64,000 nt of DNA, taken from positions 744,001-808,000 of the forward strand of contig NZ_JAUOQT010000001.1 of NCBI RefSeq assembly GCF_030547245.1, in the 5' to 3' direction. A model generated the notes under the pieces. That model made no database searches. It saw nothing but the letters and a program-made list of their open reading frames with translations, and was not told the origin of the DNA. Each line of letters opens with the position of its first letter. Positions within the stretch are counted from its first letter, which is position 1. Below are positions 45,571-55,065 of this stretch, in pieces. A program made the translations under genes and the position numbers. This DNA is from Oceanihabitans sp. 2_MG-2023 (lineage in GTDB: Bacteria; Bacteroidota; Bacteroidia; Flavobacteriales; Flavobacteriaceae).

Positions 45571-45623
45571 TATAATTTTAGTTAATAAATTATAAATTCA
45601 TCAAAATATTAACTAAAATTATA
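45571..45623. promoter_or_regulatory. Perfect 17-bp inverted repeat before the M43 protease gene
   Basis: TATAATTTTAGTTAATA (45571-45587) and its exact reverse complement (45607-45623) flank 19 nt and end 7 nt before the ATG. A TTTG at 45547 and TAATTTTA at 45573 could be the promoter, which would place the left arm on the promoter itself. So it may be an operator, or an RNA stem if transcription starts earlier. Confidence 0.7.
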
Positions 45624-45630
45624 TAATAAC

Positions 45631-48174
45631 ATGAAAAAAACAATTACAATATTATGTTTCTTAATGGTGTTTTCCGTTTTTGCTCAAGAGCGAAATTGTT
45701 CCTCTATGGAAAACTTAGAATATAGGATGCAGCAAGATCCAGGTTTGGAACAAAGGATGCAAGAAATTGAATCGTATACCCAAAATGCAATTGCTCAAAT
45801 GCAAACGAATAGAATAGTTGGTGATATAATTACTATTCCGGTAGTGGTTCATGTTATTTATAGTAACTCCAATGAAAACATTAGTGACGCTCAAATTCTG
45901 TCGCAAATACAAGTGTTAAATGATGATTTTAGAAGATTAAACTCGGATGCAAACAATACTTGGTCACAAGCAGCAGATACACAAATTGAATTTTGTATGG
46001 CTGCAACAGATCCTAATGGAAATGCAACCAATGGTATAACTAGAAAATCTTCTTCAACTACAGCTTGGGGAACCAATGATGCTATGAAGAAATCTTCACA
46101 AGGTGGAGTAGATCCATGGGACACCTCTCAATACCTAAATATGTGGGTTTGTAATATTGGTAGTAGTCTTCTTGGTTATGCGCAATTTCCAGGAGGAAGT
46201 GCTGCAACAGACGGTGTTGTAATGGGACCAAATTATTTTGGGTCTTCAGATTTAGGTTCAGGGTTTTACTTATCGGCTCCTTTTGATAAAGGTAGAACAA
46301 CAACACATGAGGTAGGACACTTTTTAAACCTTCGCCATATTTGGGGTGATGGTGGTTGTTCTGTAGATGATTTTGTAAGTGATACGCCAACATCTGATGC
46401 GGCAAATTATGGTTGTGCTACAGGTCATGTATCTTGTAGTTCTACAGATATGGTTGAAAACTATATGGATTATAGTGATGACTCTTGTATGAATTTATTT
46501 ACCCAAGGACAAAAATCTAGAATGCGTACCGTTTTACTATCTGGAGGAAGTAGAGCTTCTCTTGGAGCATCCACGAAATGTGATGGAGGAGGCGGAACAA
46601 CACCAACGTGTACTGATGGTATTCAAAATGGAGACGAAACTGGTGTAGATTGTGGTGGTTCTTCTTGTACGCCATGTCAAACGGCATGTAATGATAATGA
46701 GGTAAATATTTCAATAACATTTGATAACTACCCTGAAGAAACGGCTTGGACACTTACTAACGCAAGTGGTACAACTGTTGCTTCTGGATCATATTCTTCT
46801 GCAAATGCAGATGGATCTACAGTTAATGAAAGTTATTGCTTGCCTGATGGTTGTTATGATTTTGTAATTACAGATGCTTATGGAGATGGTATTTGCTGTT
46901 CTTATGGTAATGGTTCTTATAGCGTAACCAGTGGTTCTACTGCTTTAGCTTCTGGTGGCTCGTTTACTAGCTCAGATACTACGAACTTCTGTTTAGGTGG
47001 CGTTGTAGCAGATACTGAAAAACCAGTGATTACTTTAACAGGTAGTGCAACGATTAACTTAACTGTTGGTGATACGTATACAGAACAAGGAGCAACAGCT
47101 ACAGATAATATTGATGGTAACTTAACTTCTAGTATTGTTATTTCTGGTACCGTAAATACTAGTTCTGCAGGTACATACACAAGAACGTACAACGTTAGTG
47201 ATGCTGCTGGTAATGCTGCAGATCCAGTGTCTAGAACGATAGTGGTAAGCCCTGCAAGTACTTCAGGATGCTCTGGTGCTATTTCTTCTTTCCCTTATAG
47301 TGAAGGTTTTGAGTCTGGATTTGGAGCTTGGTCACAAGGTAGTGGCGATGACTTTAACTGGGCAACGCGCTCTGGTTCTACACCTTCAAGTAATACAGGG
47401 CCTTCTAGTGCAGCAGCAGGATCTCAATATATTTATATGGAGTCTTCTTCGCCTAACTATTCTACTAAAAGAGCTATTTTAGTTTCTCCTTGTTTCGATT
47501 TAACAGGTCAAAATGATGCAACATTAAGTTTTGAATATCATATGTATGGGTCTTCATCTATGGGAAGTTTAAGTGTAGCTATTAGTACAGATAACGGATC
47601 TTCTTGGTCTACACTTTGGTCCAGATCAGGAAATCAAGGTAATTCTTGGCAAGATGCTAGTATCGATTTATCTTCATATGCAGGAAGTTCTGTGCAGTTA
47701 CGTTTAGATGGTACAACTGGTACTACTTGGCAAGGTGATATGGCTGTAGATGCTATTTCACTTGCAAACGGAGCAACCTCTACAGATAAGTGTGATGGTG
47801 TTTCCGAGTATGTTTCAGGACAATCTTACGCTGTAGGAGATCAAGTTACCTATTTTGGAACTTTATATGAAAGAACAAACTCTGGTTGGACAAACTTAGG
47901 AGCGTGTGGAACTGCAAGAACAGAAGCTCAAGGGTTTGTAGCACACTTAGGTTATGAAATATCCATTTACCCTAACCCTGTAAAAGGAAACATGTTATAT
48001 GTAAAGTCTACTATAGAAAACCTACCATTTACTGTTGTTAATATGTTAGGACAACAAGTAGCAAAAGGCATATCTACTAATGGCGTAAATGTTAGTAATT
48101 TAGAGTCTGGAATCTACTTGATTCAATTTAATGTAAACGATACTTTAGAAACACGTAAATTTATTAAGCAATAA
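45631..48174 (+). CDS. T9SS-secreted M43 zinc metalloprotease, multidomain
   Basis: 847 residues. Signal peptide 1-19, propeptide-like region, then a pappalysin (M43) domain with HEVGHFLNLRH (226-236) and Met-turn VENYMDYSDDSCMN. A Cys-rich bridge follows, then a DUF5011-type Ig-like repeat (about 470-540), a MAM-like jelly-roll (about 550-715), a short carbohydrate-binding module of the CBM5/12 type (SYAVGDQVTYFGTLYERT), and a type A T9SS sorting domain (IYPNPVKGNMLYV, ending RKFIKQ). It is an exported protease, probably for protein or glycoprotein degradation, with a possible chitin-binding tail. A perfect inverted repeat precedes the start and a terminator follows. Confidence 0.93.
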   Translation: MKKTITILCFLMVFSVFAQERNCSSMENLEYRMQQDPGLEQRMQEIESYTQNAIAQMQTNRIVGDIITIPVVVHVIYSNSNENISDAQILSQIQVLNDDFRRLNSDANNTWSQAADTQIEFCMAATDPNGNATNGITRKSSSTTAWGTNDAMKKSSQGGVDPWDTSQYLNMWVCNIGSSLLGYAQFPGGSAATDGVVMGPNYFGSSDLGSGFYLSAPFDKGRTTTHEVGHFLNLRHIWGDGGCSVDDFVSDTPTSDAANYGCATGHVSCSSTDMVENYMDYSDDSCMNLFTQGQKSRMRTVLLSGGSRASLGASTKCDGGGGTTPTCTDGIQNGDETGVDCGGSSCTPCQTACNDNEVNISITFDNYPEETAWTLTNASGTTVASGSYSSANADGSTVNESYCLPDGCYDFVITDAYGDGICCSYGNGSYSVTSGSTALASGGSFTSSDTTNFCLGGVVADTEKPVITLTGSATINLTVGDTYTEQGATATDNIDGNLTSSIVISGTVNTSSAGTYTRTYNVSDAAGNAADPVSRTIVVSPASTSGCSGAISSFPYSEGFESGFGAWSQGSGDDFNWATRSGSTPSSNTGPSSAAAGSQYIYMESSSPNYSTKRAILVSPCFDLTGQNDATLSFEYHMYGSSSMGSLSVAISTDNGSSWSTLWSRSGNQGNSWQDASIDLSSYAGSSVQLRLDGTTGTTWQGDMAVDAISLANGATSTDKCDGVSEYVSGQSYAVGDQVTYFGTLYERTNSGWTNLGACGTARTEAQGFVAHLGYEISIYPNPVKGNMLYVKSTIENLPFTVVNMLGQQVAKGISTNGVNVSNLESGIYLIQFNVNDTLETRKFIKQ

Positions 48175-48206
48175 ATTTTTATAATACTAAACTTTGATTT
48201 ATTGTC

Positions 48207-48238
48207 AAGCCCAGAGTGAAAACTCTGGGCTTTTTTTA
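48207..48238 (+). terminator. Terminator of the M43 protease gene
   Basis: AAGCCCAGAG and CTCTGGGCTT around TGAAAA, followed by seven T. It begins 32 nt after the stop codon. Confidence 0.92.
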
Positions 48239-48294
48239 TTCTTTTAAGAAAATGTTGTTTTGTTTTTTGGCAAATTTTTTTGAAGAAAAAAAAA

Positions 48295-48350
48295 CAGGCT
48301 CTCGGCAGTCGCTCTCTGCGAGGAGCTCCAACAAAGCCTCCATCCTTTTT
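48295..48350. repeat. Degenerate intergenic repeat, family D, copy 1
   Basis: A GC-rich patch in AT-rich spacer: GGCAGTCGCTCTCTGCGAGG, then AGCTCCAACAAAGCC. Its GCAGTCGCT and GAGCTCCAACAAA blocks reappear in reverse orientation near 55845-55915 (as GAGCTTCAACAAA and GCAGTCGCT). Confidence 0.5.
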
Positions 48351-48356
48351 GCGATA

Positions 48357-49070
48357 CTAAATATGAATAATCTCGTTATCATGAAGTAAATCATCACCTC
48401 GAAGCCTTAAAAATATTTGTGCTACAGCAATAGTATCCTTTTCACAATAAACAATAATTCGGTCTATTTCTTTTTCTTGATAATATACTTTGTATACTTC
48501 GCTGCCATCTATATCATCTTTTGGTGATGGTATTCCTAAAACATTGGTAAGTAATTTTAAAGAAGTGTAATTTTTATAGTCACCAAATTTCCATAGCTCT
48601 AAAGTGTCAAGATGCGGTACTTCCCAAGGTTTTTTCCCAAACAAATTCAATTTATATGGCAATTCAATATTATGAATAATCATACGTCTTGCTATATACG
48701 GAAAGTCAAATTCTTTACCATTATGTGCACAAAGCAAATGTTTGGTTTGATTGAAATGGGAAAGTAATAGGTTTTTAAAATCTTTTAAAAGTTTGGGCTC
48801 TTCGCCATAAAAAGAAGTAACTCTAAAAGTTCTGGTATCGTTTTGAATAGCAAAATAACCAACCGAAATACATATTATTTTACCAAACTCTGCCCAAATT
48901 CCTGCACGATCATAAAATGCTTCAGCAGTAAATGCTTCTTTTCTTTGGTAACGTGATTTTGCCTCCCAAAGTTCTTGTTTGGTTGTATCAAGATCTGAAA
49001 ACTTTTCCGTTTCCGGAACCGTTTCTATATCTAAAAACAATATGTCCTCCAAGTTCAGTTTGCTAATCAT
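48357..49070 (-). CDS. 3'-5' exonuclease (DnaQ-like, PolB exonuclease type)
   Basis: 237 residues. Exonuclease motif I is FLDIETVPE (Asp14, Glu16), motif II is LCAHNGKEFDFPYIARR and motif III is VYCEKDTIAVAQ (Tyr-type, so DEDDy). It resembles the predicted exonuclease domain of B-family polymerases, here as a stand-alone protein. It probably trims single-stranded DNA in repair. The serine hydrolase gene lies 27 nt upstream on the same strand, separated by a palindrome of family B. Confidence 0.87.
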   Translation of the reverse strand: MISKLNLEDILFLDIETVPETEKFSDLDTTKQELWEAKSRYQRKEAFTAEAFYDRAGIWAEFGKIICISVGYFAIQNDTRTFRVTSFYGEEPKLLKDFKNLLLSHFNQTKHLLCAHNGKEFDFPYIARRMIIHNIELPYKLNLFGKKPWEVPHLDTLELWKFGDYKNYTSLKLLTNVLGIPSPKDDIDGSEVYKVYYQEKEIDRIIVYCEKDTIAVAQIFLRLRGDDLLHDNEIIHI

Positions 49071-49074
49071 ATTC

Positions 49075-49095
49075 TTTTCCGCGAAAGCGAAAGCT
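49075..49095. repeat. Short palindrome, family B, copy 3 (half)
   Basis: TTTTCCGCGAAAGCGAAAGC, the left half of the family B hairpin with an altered right arm. It sits directly upstream of the exonuclease start on the minus strand. Confidence 0.5.
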
Positions 49096-49097
49096 AT

Positions 49098-50249
49098 TTA
49101 GTTATTCATCATCTTATAAGCTTCTTCAATATATAATGAAATATCATCTGTAAATACACCAACTCCTGCGTCAGGTGATTTTTGATGTCCTAATCGCACA
49201 ATAATTATATTATCTTCTGGTTGTACAATTACGTATTGTCCTAGATGTCCACGCATCATGAAAAAGTCTTTACCTTTTTGGTTTTTTAACCATAAGCCAT
49301 AGCCGTATTCTGGACTTTCAGGGAAACGAGGTTTTAAAGATTTGGCTACAAAAGCGGAATCTAATACTTGTTTTCCATTCCATTTTCCATGGTCTTTATA
49401 TAGTTTTCCAAAACGAGCAAAATCCTTTGCATTACTAGCAATACAACAGTATGCTTTTACTAAGTCATGTGCTTCACTGTCTACTTGCCAAAGTGTTTCG
49501 TTTTCGCTACCTAATGGTTTCCAGAAGCTTTCGGTAAGGTAATTATATAGTTTTTTACCTGTTGCTTTTTCTATAACCATAGCTAGCATTTGGGTGTCAC
49601 CACTTGCATATTTAAAAGCTTTTCCTGGTTCAGTAACTACTTTTAATCCGTTCATAACCTTTGCTAAATCATCATCAAAATAAGCACGAGTGGTAATAGA
49701 TAAAGGCGAGTAATACGCTTCATCCCAATTGGTTCCAGATGCCATGCTACTTAAGTCACCAATAGTCATTTTTGCTGCTTCTCCATCGCAAAATGCAGGT
49801 AAGAAGTCGCAAACAGGTTGCTCTAAACTTTTAATATAACCGTCCATAATTGCTTTCCCCATAAGACCAGACACATAACTTTTGGCCATTGAAAAAGAGT
49901 TTGTTTTTGAGTCTTTGTTGTAACCATCATAATAGTTTTCAAACCAAACACTATCGTTTTTAATAATTACATATGCTATTGTTCCCCAATCTTTGTTTGC
50001 TTTTTGTAAGGCTTCTGTTTCTGTTATAGAATTGTAGTTTTTATGATTTGGCCAAGGTTGTGGTGTGCCATTTTCTATCTTTTGGTTATCAAACTTTTTA
50101 TAGTCGTCTAGAAAAGCTGTCGTGTAGCCTTGCATGTAAATAGTACGAACAGCTTTTATTAAGTAATCTGTATCGGTAATATAGAGTACAGCAATTAGTA
50201 AAGCAAAAAGAGCAATAAGTATTTTGATTCGTTTTTTTATAAATTTCAT
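49098..50249 (-). CDS. Serine hydrolase, beta-lactamase class C family
   Basis: 383 residues with an N-terminal membrane anchor or signal (about 9-24). The serine beta-lactamase fold shows SMAK (Ser120, Lys123; SxxK) and, near the C-terminus, MMRGHLGQYV as the KTG-equivalent HxG. Family members hydrolyse beta-lactams, D-peptides or esters; most of this size in flavobacteria are not true beta-lactamases. It probably acts in the periplasm. The MGMT-type gene precedes it on the same strand, 59 nt away. Confidence 0.83.
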   Translation of the reverse strand: MKFIKKRIKILIALFALLIAVLYITDTDYLIKAVRTIYMQGYTTAFLDDYKKFDNQKIENGTPQPWPNHKNYNSITETEALQKANKDWGTIAYVIIKNDSVWFENYYDGYNKDSKTNSFSMAKSYVSGLMGKAIMDGYIKSLEQPVCDFLPAFCDGEAAKMTIGDLSSMASGTNWDEAYYSPLSITTRAYFDDDLAKVMNGLKVVTEPGKAFKYASGDTQMLAMVIEKATGKKLYNYLTESFWKPLGSENETLWQVDSEAHDLVKAYCCIASNAKDFARFGKLYKDHGKWNGKQVLDSAFVAKSLKPRFPESPEYGYGLWLKNQKGKDFFMMRGHLGQYVIVQPEDNIIIVRLGHQKSPDAGVGVFTDDISLYIEEAYKMMNN

Positions 50250-50308
50250 AAGGTAATATAATTAATAAATATAGAATATTTTCTCTAATTAAAAAAATTA
50301 AATTTGTT

Positions 50309-50782
50309 TTAAAATAGGCTTTCCTGTTTGTAAGGACTTTCATGCTCTAGTAGCCATTGTTTTCTGTGTAAACCTCCAGCATAACCAGTTAAACTACCGT
50401 TACTACCAATAACACGATGGCATGGTACAACAATCCATAACGGATTTTTACCATTAGCATTAGCTACAGCTCGAATAGCTTTTACATCTCCAAGCTTTTG
50501 AGATAATTTAAGGTAGGATGTCGTTTTACCAAAAGGGATGGTAAGCAGTTCTTGCCAAACTCTTTTTTGAAAATCGGTGCCTTGGGCATTTATTTTAAAA
50601 TTGAATTGTTTGCGCTCTCGTTTAAAATATTCTTGAAGTTGTGTAACACAATCTTCCAATTCTAGAGGAAGGATATCACTAATTTTTTCTTCAGAATTTA
50701 AAACTATTATGGATGCAATACCATCTTTATCTCCAGTTATTTTAGTGTAACCTAATGGGGTTTTGATGATGCATTCTTCCAT
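50309..50782 (-). CDS. ogt: Methylated-DNA--protein-cysteine methyltransferase
   Basis: 157 residues. The C-terminal domain has the suicide cysteine in [10 protein letters not shown] (Cys121), preceded by the helix-turn-helix [11 protein letters not shown] with its Arg finger. It transfers methyl groups from O6-methylguanine to itself, repairing alkylated DNA. It follows the CNNM-type gene by 2 nt. Confidence 0.94.
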   Translation of the reverse strand: MEECIIKTPLGYTKITGDKDGIASIIVLNSEEKISDILPLELEDCVTQLQEYFKRERKQFNFKINAQGTDFQKRVWQELLTIPFGKTTSYLKLSQKLGDVKAIRAVANANGKNPLWIVVPCHRVIGSNGSLTGYAGGLHRKQWLLEHESPYKQESLF

Positions 50783-50784
50783 GG

Positions 50785-51858
50785 TTATTCTGGAGTGTTT
50801 TCGTCTATAATCCCTAATTTTTTTGCACGGGATTCCCAGCTTTTCCTTGCTAAATGTTGTAAATCACTAACGTTATCACTTTCGTCCATAATTTCCATTC
50901 CAAGAAGTGTTTCTATAACATCTTCCATCGTTACAATTCCGCTAACGCTTCCATATTCATCTACAACTAAAGCCATATGGTTTCTAGTCTCTACTAGTTT
51001 TTCAAATAAAGTTGGAATAGCCAAATCGCGATTTACAATAATAATATCTCTTTTAAGTTCGGAAAGTTTTTTACTTCCATTTCCTAAAGCCATTTCTTTA
51101 AAGATTTCGTCTTTTAAAACCAGTCCTTTAATATTATCTTCAGTATCGGAATATACAGGTATTCTAGAGAAACGAAGATTCATGTTTTTGTTAAAGAAAT
51201 CTTCAACGGTTGTTTTTTCGTTTTCCGATTTCATGACGGTTCTAGGAGTCATTACATTTTTTGCAAATACTTCTTTAAAAGTCAATAAGTTTTTAATGAT
51301 TTTACTTTCGTTGCCTTCAAAAACACCTTCTTCATGAGCCATATCTGCCATTACTAAAAAGCCTTCTCGACTTAAAACACTTCCATGGCCTTTACCTCCA
51401 ATTAGTTTGGTGGTAAGTTGCATTAGCCAAAGCAATCCCGTCCATTTTAAAGGAAAAATTAAAATATTAAGTGCAGTAGTGGTAAAACCTGCTAGACTTT
51501 TCCAGTAGGTTGCACCAATGGTTTTTGGTATAATTTCTGAAGCAACTAATATTAAAATAGTCATTACCGCAGATACTATAAATACACCATAACCGCCTTC
51601 ACTTCCGTAAAGCCCTTCTGCTTCTTTACCTACCAAAATGGCACCAACTGTGTGTGCTATAGTATTTAGAGTTAGAATCGCAATTAAAGGTCTGTCTACA
51701 TCTTTTTTAAGTTCTTCTAAATTTTCTGCAAATGTTTTGCCTTCTTGCTTTTTAACATTAATAAATGTTGGTGTTACACTTAAAAGCACGGCTTCAAGTA
51801 TAGAGCATAAAAAAGAGAAAAATATAGAAATAACGCCGTAAAATATTAGTAATCCCAT
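50785..51858 (-). CDS. CNNM/HlyC-type membrane protein with CBS pair
   Basis: 357 residues. DUF21 domain with four hydrophobic segments (about 1-160; [17 protein letters not shown] is its signature), then two CBS domains (about 200-330; MTPRTVMK and [24 protein letters not shown]). There is no C-terminal CorC/HlyC transporter-associated domain, so it is shorter than many relatives. CNNM and CorC proteins are linked to magnesium and cobalt homeostasis. It lies 29 nt after hemB on the same strand. Confidence 0.88.
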   Translation of the reverse strand: MGLLIFYGVISIFFSFLCSILEAVLLSVTPTFINVKKQEGKTFAENLEELKKDVDRPLIAILTLNTIAHTVGAILVGKEAEGLYGSEGGYGVFIVSAVMTILILVASEIIPKTIGATYWKSLAGFTTTALNILIFPLKWTGLLWLMQLTTKLIGGKGHGSVLSREGFLVMADMAHEEGVFEGNESKIIKNLLTFKEVFAKNVMTPRTVMKSENEKTTVEDFFNKNMNLRFSRIPVYSDTEDNIKGLVLKDEIFKEMALGNGSKKLSELKRDIIIVNRDLAIPTLFEKLVETRNHMALVVDEYGSVSGIVTMEDVIETLLGMEIMDESDNVSDLQHLARKSWESRAKKLGIIDENTPE

Positions 51859-51887
51859 GAATGATTTTTAATTTATTAAATGCGAAT

Positions 51888-52877
51888 TTACGATAATAAT
51901 TTAACAACATCCTTTGCAAAGTAACTTGCAATGATATCTGCGCCAGCACGTTTAATAGCTGTAATTTGTTCTAGCATCACGGCATCATGATCTAGCCAGC
52001 CTTTCTCTGAGGCAGCTTTTAGCATGGCGTATTCTCCAGAAACTTGATATACTGCAACTGGAACATCCACTTCATTTTTAATTTCACGTACAATATCTAA
52101 GTAGCATAAGCCTGGTTTTACCATTACAATATCTGCGCCTTCATCAATATCCATTTCAGTTTCACGAAGGGCTTCAAAACGATTGGCATAATCCATTTGA
52201 TAGGTTTTTTTGTCTTTTGGAATATCTTGTACATCTACAGGTGCAGAGTCTAAAGCATCTCGAAAAGGACCATAAAAAGCAGAGGCATATTTTGCCGAAT
52301 AGCTCATGATTCCTGTATCTGTAAATTCATTGTCTTCTAAAGCTTCACGAATGGCTAAAATACGACCATCCATCATATCACTTGGTGCTACAATATCTGC
52401 TCCAGCTTCTGCATGCGATACACTCATATCTGCTAAAATATCTACAGTAGCATCATTCGTTACTTTTCCATTTTCAATAATACCATCATGGCCATAAATG
52501 GAATATGGATCTAGAGCAACATCGGTCATTACTAGCATTTCTGGACAAGCATTTTTAACCGTTTTTATTGCACGTTGCATTAAGCCTTCTGGGTTTATTG
52601 CTTCTGTACCTTTATTGTCTTTTAAACTATCGGGTACTTTTACAAATAGTAACACCGATTTTAAGCCTAGTTTCCAAAGTTCTTTTACTTCTGCTTGTAG
52701 TAAATCTAAACTGTAACGATAGTAGTTAGGCATGGATGCAATTTCTTCTTTTACCCCTTTTCCTTCCACTACAAATAATGGCACTAAGAAGTCGTTTGGT
52801 GAAATAATGGTTTCTCTTACCAAGCTTCTAATAGCTTCGTTGGTTCTTAATCTTCTATTTCTTCTAATTGGATACAT
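51888..52877 (-). CDS. hemB: Porphobilinogen synthase (delta-aminolevulinate dehydratase)
   Basis: 329 residues from ATG 52877 (MYPIRRNRRLRTNEAIRSLV; the earlier in-frame Met overlaps ychJ). The Schiff-base Lys lies in ADIVMVKPGLCYLDIV. Where zinc enzymes have DVCLC...C, this one has DVALDPYSIYGHDG, so it is of the magnesium-dependent, Cys-free type. It joins two ALA molecules to porphobilinogen, the second step of haem synthesis here. It starts 5 nt after the YchJ-like gene. Confidence 0.96.
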   Translation of the reverse strand: MYPIRRNRRLRTNEAIRSLVRETIISPNDFLVPLFVVEGKGVKEEIASMPNYYRYSLDLLQAEVKELWKLGLKSVLLFVKVPDSLKDNKGTEAINPEGLMQRAIKTVKNACPEMLVMTDVALDPYSIYGHDGIIENGKVTNDATVDILADMSVSHAEAGADIVAPSDMMDGRILAIREALEDNEFTDTGIMSYSAKYASAFYGPFRDALDSAPVDVQDIPKDKKTYQMDYANRFEALRETEMDIDEGADIVMVKPGLCYLDIVREIKNEVDVPVAVYQVSGEYAMLKAASEKGWLDHDAVMLEQITAIKRAGADIIASYFAKDVVKLLS

Positions 52878-52882
52878 ATGTT

Positions 52883-53272
52883 TTAATTTTTGGCATAACC
52901 TAAGTAATACCATTTGTTTTTTTCTTTTATAAAAGCTGATTTTTCATGAATAACTTCTACGTTTCCGTTTTCATAAAAATACGCATTAAATATTACTGTA
53001 CCCTCGGTATCGTCTAGTAATCCTTTAATGGTTTCTTGAATTTCTAGTTTTATCCATTCTACCGATTTTGCCCATGTAACAATGGCTTTTTTTTCGGCAG
53101 TAGGTCTTGTAGATACATGATGGCTTTGCATTAAATAATCACCATTAGCCAATACAAAAGCACTGTATCTAGAGCGCATTAATTGTTCTGCTGTTTCTGT
53201 TTTTCCTTGGTTTAGATGAAAAACTTCACAGCATGCTTGGTAGGTTTTATTATTTCCGCAGTAACATTTCAT
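52883..53272 (-). CDS. YchJ family protein
   Basis: 129 residues. An N-terminal SEC-C zinc motif (MKCYCGNNKTYQACC) is followed by the YchJ core (ETAEQLMRSRYSAFVLANGDYL). There is no C-terminal second SEC-C. Function is unknown; SEC-C motifs bind zinc and sometimes the ribosome or SecB. It sits between hemF (1 nt away) and hemB (5 nt), so it is co-transcribed with the haem genes. Confidence 0.9.
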   Translation of the reverse strand: MKCYCGNNKTYQACCEVFHLNQGKTETAEQLMRSRYSAFVLANGDYLMQSHHVSTRPTAEKKAIVTWAKSVEWIKLEIQETIKGLLDDTEGTVIFNAYFYENGNVEVIHEKSAFIKEKNKWYYLGYAKN

Positions 53273-53273
53273 A

Positions 53274-54176
53274 TTACACCCAATCTTTCGGGTTTTGTAA
53301 TACTTCGATTAATCGTTCTTCTTCACTTCCTGCTTCTGGATGATGGTCATAAACCCATTGTACATGTGGCGGAAGGCTCATTAAAATACTTTCAATTCTT
53401 CCGTTTGTTTTTAGGCCAAAAAGGGTTCCTTTATCATGTACTAAATTGAATTCTACATAACGACCACGACGAATTTCTTGCCAATCGCGTTGCTCTTTCG
53501 TGTATTTTAAATCTTTTCTTTTTTCTACAATAGGAAGATAAGCTTCTAGGAAACTATCTCCAACTTTGGTTACAAAATCATACCAGTTTTGCATGCTCAT
53601 TTCTTCTGATGCTTTGCAATAATCGAAGAATAAACCGCCAATACCACGACCTTCATTTCTATGAGTATTGTAAAAATATTCGTCGCAACGTGCTTTGTAC
53701 TTTGCGTAAAATTCTGGGTTGTGTTTATCGCAGGCCGTTTTACAGGTTTGGTGAAAGTGAGTCGCATCTGCATCAAACAAGTAATATGGTGTTAGGTCTT
53801 GTCCGCCACCAAACCATTGGTCTACTATATTTCCTGCTTTATTATACATTTCAAAATAACGCCAATTAGCGTGTACTGTTGGTACCATTGGGTTTTTAGG
53901 GTGTAATACTAAACTTAAACCGCAAGCAAAAAAATCGGCATCTTCTACACCAAAATATTTTTGCATAGAGTCTGGAAGTTTTCCATGCACACCAGAAATA
54001 TTAACACCTCCTTTTTCAAAAACATTTCCGTTTTCAATAACACGTGTTCTTCCGCCACCACCTTCAGGGCGTTTCCAAATATCTTCTTGAAAGGTTGCTT
54101 TGCCATCTACTTTTTCTAGACCAGCTGTAATAGTATCTTGTAATTGATGTATGTATTTGAAAAATGTATCTTTCAT
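53274..54176 (-). CDS. hemF: Oxygen-dependent coproporphyrinogen III oxidase
   Basis: 300 residues from ATG 54176 (MKDTFFKYIHQLQDTITAGL). Strongly conserved segments are RPEGGGGRTRVIENGNVFEK, HANWRYFEM, WFGGGQDLTPYYLFD and RGRYVEFNLVHDKGTLFGL. It decarboxylates two propionates to vinyls using oxygen, giving protoporphyrinogen IX. The anaerobic HemN is not seen nearby. The isomerase-like gene upstream ends 1 nt from its start. Confidence 0.97.
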   Translation of the reverse strand: MKDTFFKYIHQLQDTITAGLEKVDGKATFQEDIWKRPEGGGGRTRVIENGNVFEKGGVNISGVHGKLPDSMQKYFGVEDADFFACGLSLVLHPKNPMVPTVHANWRYFEMYNKAGNIVDQWFGGGQDLTPYYLFDADATHFHQTCKTACDKHNPEFYAKYKARCDEYFYNTHRNEGRGIGGLFFDYCKASEEMSMQNWYDFVTKVGDSFLEAYLPIVEKRKDLKYTKEQRDWQEIRRGRYVEFNLVHDKGTLFGLKTNGRIESILMSLPPHVQWVYDHHPEAGSEEERLIEVLQNPKDWV

Positions 54177-54177
54177 T

Positions 54178-54525
54178 TTATACCATTGATTTGTTACAAT
54201 ATGTTGCCTTTTCAAAATCTCTTATATTTATTGCTATAAAAGGAATCTCTGGAAACATGGTTTTTAATTGGGCTACTATACCTTTGGAAAGCTTCGCTTT
54301 TTGATTTGTAGTTCTGCCTTCCATGATGTTTGCAAAAACATGAATAAAAGGTGCTTCTTTTCCGCCAACCAAATAGTTTTCTTTAAAAGGATTTAATCGA
54401 ACTTTAATATCTGCTTCATCAAACAGCATGCTGTTATTTGCAGTTTCATGTACTTTAGACAAAACAGATTTAGCATCTATTTTATTGAGAACATCTTCGG
54501 AGCAATCGATAACAAAATGTGGCAT
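54178..54525 (-). CDS. 5-carboxymethyl-2-hydroxymuconate isomerase-like protein
   Basis: 115 residues, starting with the catalytic Pro (MPHFVIDCSEDVL). The tautomerase-fold CHMI family (HpaF) uses Pro1 as base in homoprotocatechuate degradation. No other genes of that pathway are in the window. Its place inside the haem cluster, 1 nt before hemF, suggests a different or housekeeping role, which is unknown. Confidence 0.8.
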   Translation of the reverse strand: MPHFVIDCSEDVLNKIDAKSVLSKVHETANNSMLFDEADIKVRLNPFKENYLVGGKEAPFIHVFANIMEGRTTNQKAKLSKGIVAQLKTMFPEIPFIAINIRDFEKATYCNKSMV

Positions 54526-54528
54526 AAT

Positions 54529-55065
54529 TTAATTTTTATATAATTCGTATAGCTCCATATCTAAAGGGTTTTCACCAATTGGAGTAAATTCGTTTTTCAA
54601 GGTTTTTATCCATTTAAAACTATTGTTTTCTGCTACTCTTACACTTGGAGTGTTGTTTTTATGCACAATAATTTGAAGCGTTTTTAAATTTAAAGTATCA
54701 AAAGCATATGCGGATAAGTACTTGACTGCTTTAGAGGTTAAGCCTTTGCCTTCAAAATTGTAATCAATACAATAGGCAAATTCTCCTTGTTGTTTTTTGT
54801 AATCTATTTCTTTAATATAAATTATTCCTGCTAATACTCTAGTTTCGGTTTGTTTTAATGTGAACAGAAATTCTTCTTTATTTTCAAACTGTTTTATTTT
54901 TTTGTCGACAAACAATTGGGATAAAGTAGGTGTAAGGTTTTGTTTTAATGTTTTGGGAAAATAGCGTTGTAAACGATCTTGATTAGCAACTATAAAATCA
55001 CAGATTTTCCATGCATCTCCATTATGGATTGGATTAATTTCAAAACCATCAAATTGCATTTTCAT
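54529..55065 (-). CDS. GNAT N-acetyltransferase (RimJ/RimL type)
   Basis: 178 residues. The acetyl-CoA-binding motif is the GEFAYCIDYNFEGKGLTSKAV strand-loop-helix in the middle, with LKTLQIIVHKNNTPSVRVAEN after it, the usual RimJ/RimL pattern. The substrate is unknown, likely a protein N-terminus or ribosomal protein. It overlaps the EI24 gene by one base and is 3 nt from the next gene. Confidence 0.86.
   Translation of the reverse strand: MKMQFDGFEINPIHNGDAWKICDFIVANQDRLQRYFPKTLKQNLTPTLSQLFVDKKIKQFENKEEFLFTLKQTETRVLAGIIYIKEIDYKKQQGEFAYCIDYNFEGKGLTSKAVKYLSAYAFDTLNLKTLQIIVHKNNTPSVRVAENNSFKWIKTLKNEFTPIGENPLDMELYELYKN

Noticed and set aside
46082-47192. Several antisense frames inside the M43 protease gene
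   Set aside because: They overlap conserved protease and Ig-like domains on the other strand and match no protein pattern.
54178-54525. CHMI-like gene as evidence for aromatic-acid degradation
   Set aside because: No other homoprotocatechuate gene is present; the neighbourhood is haem synthesis, so pathway assignment is not supported.
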